NCBI GenBank assembly: GCA_023262245.1
Contig: JALRDC010000084.1
Span: forward strand, 1-8,615
From: Flavobacteriaceae bacterium
Lineage (GTDB): Bacteria; Bacteroidota; Bacteroidia; Flavobacteriales; Flavobacteriaceae
Length of the DNA: 8,615 nucleotides
Direction of reading: 5' to 3'
Both the position numbers and the translations under genes were made by a program. Of this stretch, positions 6,439 to 8,615 are shown in pieces. Under the pieces are notes generated by a model, which was given only the letters and a program-made list of their open reading frames with translations, was not told where the DNA came from and made no database searches. How positions within the stretch are numbered: position 1 is the stretch's first letter; each line of letters opens with the position of its first letter.

Positions 6439-7998
6439 TTATTTTCCAGGTTGAGAGATATTAAATGATTCTTCTTCTTTCGCTTTTTTAACCATAGCTT
6501 TAACTTCCGACAAGAGTTTTTTTGAGTCGTAAACAACACCTTGTCGGATGGTGTGTTTAACTCCGCCAACTCTCACTACCTCATTGGCTTCGGTTAATTT
6601 TATGGCACCTGTTCCATAAAGTACCTTAAGGTTTTCTAATGGATTTTCTTCGACAATGACAAAATCGGCCTCTTTTCCAATTTCAATGGAACCTGTTTCA
6701 TTATCAATACCTAAGGCTTCGGCCCCATTAAGTGTTGCTGCACGAATAACTTCTAAAGGATGAAACCCTGCTTCTCTAAGCATTTCCATTTCTCTGATAT
6801 AGGCAAAACCATATAATTGGAAAATAAAACCAGAATCGGATCCAGTGGTAACACGTCCACCTCGGTTCTTATATTCATTAATAAAGGTCATCCAAAGCTT
6901 ATAATTTTCCTTCCAAGCCACTTCTTCTTCAGTACCCCAAAAATGCCAATAGGAGCCATGGGAAATTTTACTAGGCTGATAAAATCGCCAGAGGGAAGGC
7001 AGTGTGTATTCTTCATGCCATTCGGCTCTTCTAGCCCTGTGGAGATCTCTACTGGCTTCATATATATTGAAAGTAGGAACCATCGTGAAGTCTAAAGCAA
7101 TGAGTTCATTCATGACGCTATTCCAATGTTCGGAGTAGGGAGCGGCCGCTTGTTTCCATAGTTTTCCTGCTTCTCCAAAACGGTGTTGCTCGTTTTGATA
7201 GTTATAATCTAAGGGGTAATTTTGAACGGTTCGGTCTTCAAATAATGCTTCTGGAAGTCCATACCAATGTTCCATGGTGGTAAGACCCGCTCGCGCCGAA
7301 TTTAAAACATTCCACCTAGCAACACTTAGTTGCGCATGGTGGCATGCAGATCGTAAGCCAAGTTTTTTATTTTCATCTAAAGCGGCTGCCATTATTTTTG
7401 GTTCTGCACCAAAAAATTTGATTCCATCGGCTCCGTTTTTTGCATTTTGTCTAACCCACTCCCGTGCCTCTTCTGCATTAGTTATGGGAGTTTTGCTCCC
7501 TTGACCAAAGCCTGTATAAGCAAGAATTCGTGGAGCTATAATTTGATTTTTCGCACTTCTTTTCTTTAAATCAACGGCATAGTCAACCCCACGTCCACTA
7601 GGCTCACGAACTGTGGTAACCCCATGGGCTAACCATAATTTAAATACATAATCCCAATCTGCTCCTTGCGCATCGCCACCTATATGACCATGCATATCAA
7701 TAAAACCAGGAAGTACATACATTCCTTCTGCATCAATTTCTTTACCACCATTTTTGAGTTTTGGTCTTTTACTATTATTAATAGGTACGCCTGGGTATCC
7801 AACTACATCAATGCCGGTAATTTTATCATTTTCAATTGTGATATCAACGGGACCTATTGGAGGAGCTCCATTTCCATTTATTAGAGTCGCCCCACGGATG
7901 ATCATCTGATTAAATGGACCTTGTACCGCAGGACTGTTGTTTTGAGCAAATGATATATGGGTAATTAATAAAGTAATAAGAGTAAATAAAGTGCGCAT
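6439..7998 (-). CDS. Secreted metal-dependent amidohydrolase (imidazolonepropionase/prolidase-like)
   Basis: The protein has 519 residues from the ATG at 7998. It begins with a signal peptide ('MRTLFTLITLLITHISFAQ'), so it should be exported. It belongs to the amidohydrolase superfamily: an N-terminal beta-sandwich piece ('MIIRGATLINGNG', 'DITIENDKITGID'), 'LPGFIDMHGHIG' with metal ligands His103 and His105, 'GADGIKFFGAEP' with Lys194, a candidate carboxylated or metal-bridging lysine, 'CHHAQ' (His220/221), 'MEHWYGLPE' (His244) and 'TGSDSGF' with Asp388. The C-terminus carries 'LGIDNETGSIEIGKEADFVI', the usual closing segment. Such secreted enzymes hydrolyse cyclic amides or X-Pro-type dipeptides; the substrate cannot be read here. 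The frame extends upstream to 8067, but that part would translate the amt terminator and has no family similarity, so I reject it. A 14-base A-tract and no Shine-Dalgarno precede the ATG. purU follows after seven bases. Confidence 0.85.
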   Translation of the reverse strand: MRTLFTLITLLITHISFAQNNSPAVQGPFNQMIIRGATLINGNGAPPIGPVDITIENDKITGIDVVGYPGVPINNSKRPKLKNGGKEIDAEGMYVLPGFIDMHGHIGGDAQGADWDYVFKLWLAHGVTTVREPSGRGVDYAVDLKKRSAKNQIIAPRILAYTGFGQGSKTPITNAEEAREWVRQNAKNGADGIKFFGAEPKIMAAALDENKKLGLRSACHHAQLSVARWNVLNSARAGLTTMEHWYGLPEALFEDRTVQNYPLDYNYQNEQHRFGEAGKLWKQAAAPYSEHWNSVMNELIALDFTMVPTFNIYEASRDLHRARRAEWHEEYTLPSLWRFYQPSKISHGSYWHFWGTEEEVAWKENYKLWMTFINEYKNRGGRVTTGSDSGFIFQLYGFAYIREMEMLREAGFHPLEVIRAATLNGAEALGIDNETGSIEIGKEADFVIVEENPLENLKVLYGTGAIKLTEANEVVRVGGVKHTIRQGVVYDSKKLLSEVKAMVKKAKEEESFNISQPGK

Positions 7999-8003
7999 GA
8001 TTG

Positions 8004-8017
8004 TTTTTTTTTTTTTT
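8004..8017. repeat. 14-base homopolymer (T on plus, A on minus) before the amidohydrolase start
   Basis: T14 on the plus strand at 8004-8017, that is A14 in the amidohydrolase leader, ending five bases before its ATG on the minus strand. A run this long is prone to slippage in replication and in sequencing, so its exact length is uncertain. It lies outside coding sequence, so length changes could only alter spacing or leader structure. Confidence 0.9.
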
Positions 8018-8030
8018 AAATATAAATAAA

Positions 8031-8060
8031 AAAAACCTCCTGTAAGCACAGGAGGTTTTT
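8031..8060 (-). terminator. Intrinsic terminator after amt
   Basis: A perfect 13-bp inverted repeat (8031-8043 with 8048-8060) encloses a 4-base loop. Its GC core is ACCTCCTGT/ACAGGAGGT. Read on the minus strand, the stem is followed by further T residues, making a strong intrinsic terminator 37 bases after the amt stop. Because the flanks are A-rich and T-rich it could work in both directions, but no plus-strand gene enters it here. Confidence 0.9.
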
Positions 8061-8097
8061 GATTCAATCAAGTTATATTTCAACTCTACGGTAGGAT

Positions 8098-8615
8098 TTA
8101 GTGTTGATTTAATCGGAAATCAGCATAGGCATCCATTCCGTGTTCTGATAAATCCAATCCTTTGAGTTCTTCTTCTTTCTCAACTCGTAGACCAATAGTC
8201 TTCTTTAAAACAAAAAGGATGATAAAGGCTGAAACTACTGAAAAAGCGCCTACGATACCTACTCCGATTAACTGGGTAAGGAATTGATCAAATCCTGCAA
8301 GATCTCCAAAAATTCCTACGGCTAATGTCCCCCATATTCCACAGATTAAATGAACTGCGATAGCTCCAACAGGATCGTCTAACTGAAGTCTGTCAATTAG
8401 GGCAACCCCCAACACAATAATGATACCAGCAATTAATCCAATGACCATGGCGTCTGTAGGACTCATTAAATCTGCGCCAGCTGTGATTCCAACAAGTCCT
8501 CCTAGGACGCCATTCATAAACCTCGTGAGATCGAAATTTTTATATAAGATATTGGAAAAAATACCTGCACCTACCCCCCCCGCAGCGGCAGCAAGGCAAG
8601 TTGTGACTAAGGTTA
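8098..8615 (-). CDS. amt: Ammonium transporter Amt, C-terminal part (partial, 5' end outside window)
   Basis: The frame is open on the minus strand from the window edge (last full codon 8611-8613) to TAA at 8098-8100. It covers about 171 residues; the ATG at 8517 is internal, since 'AGIFSNILYKNF' upstream in the same frame continues the family sequence. Motifs: 'RFMNGVLGGLVGITAGADL' and 'GLIAGIIIVLGV' helices; 'LDDPVGAIAVHLICGIWGTLA', containing the second pore histidine of the Amt twin-His pair; a final transmembrane segment; and 'LDLSEHGMDAYADF', the conserved cytoplasmic C-terminal tail involved in gating and, in other bacteria, in contact with the PII protein. Amt/Mep proteins are inner-membrane trimers importing ammonium. 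The N-terminal half, with the first pore histidine, lies outside the window. A strong terminator follows the gene. Confidence 0.92.
   Translation of the reverse strand, partial: TLVTTCLAAAAGGVGAGIFSNILYKNFDLTRFMNGVLGGLVGITAGADLMSPTDAMVIGLIAGIIIVLGVALIDRLQLDDPVGAIAVHLICGIWGTLAVGIFGDLAGFDQFLTQLIGVGIVGAFSVVSAFIILFVLKKTIGLRVEKEEELKGLDLSEHGMDAYADFRLNQH

Noticed and set aside
7999..8067. Longer amidohydrolase start at 8067
   Set aside because: The extra 23 codons are a translation of the amt terminator hairpin, its T-tract and the A14 run, and would place the signal peptide internally.

Overview
The window looks like a chromosomal stretch from a member of the Bacteroidota, most likely Flavobacteriia. 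The signs are: AT-rich sequence; exported proteins whose signal peptides end in the 'SFGQ', 'SYGQ' or 'SFAQ' pattern typical of the group; near absence of Shine-Dalgarno sequences; very short leaders with a TAnnTTTG-type -7 box; and a type III glutamine synthetase at the left edge. No mobile element, CRISPR array, rRNA or tRNA was seen, and no gene-free gap exceeds about 100 bases.

Plus strand (1-5580). The left edge holds the 3' end of glutamine synthetase III (glnN). After a 63-base gap with a good Bacteroidota-type promoter comes purM (AIR synthase, purine synthesis). Twenty bases later is a small membrane protein that I read as a cytochrome b561-like di-haem candidate, followed two bases later by an exported YceI-family protein. 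Next, after 42 bases containing a promoter-like sequence and a perfect 12-bp palindrome, comes prfA (release factor 1), then pyrF (OMP decarboxylase) with a 4-base ATGA overlap, and an alpha/beta hydrolase with a 1-base TAATG overlap. prfA-pyrF-hydrolase is a tightly coupled operon.

Minus strand (5577-8615). purU (formyltetrahydrofolate deformylase) meets the hydrolase tail to tail with overlapping stop codons. Upstream of purU, seven bases away, is a secreted metal-dependent amidohydrolase. Beyond it lie a strong intrinsic terminator and the 3' part of an ammonium transporter (amt), cut by the window edge.

Functionally, the window mixes nitrogen assimilation (GSIII, Amt), nucleotide synthesis (PurM, PyrF, and PurU, which releases formate from the one-carbon pool), translation termination (RF1) and an envelope redox/lipid-binding pair (b561-like plus YceI).

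The most striking observation is in prfA. The gene is complete and collinear over 358 codons except for one in-frame TAA at codon 164, before the stop-codon-recognition motif and the GGQ motif. It is a stop-codon substitution, not a frameshift. Because RF1 itself reads UAA, autoregulation by readthrough is a tempting idea, but RF2 also reads UAA, and a sequence error or recent nonsense mutation beside a T-run is the simpler explanation. The second most interesting item is the b561-like/YceI pair, with four evenly placed K-x-H motifs. I do not see a clearly new multi-gene system here.
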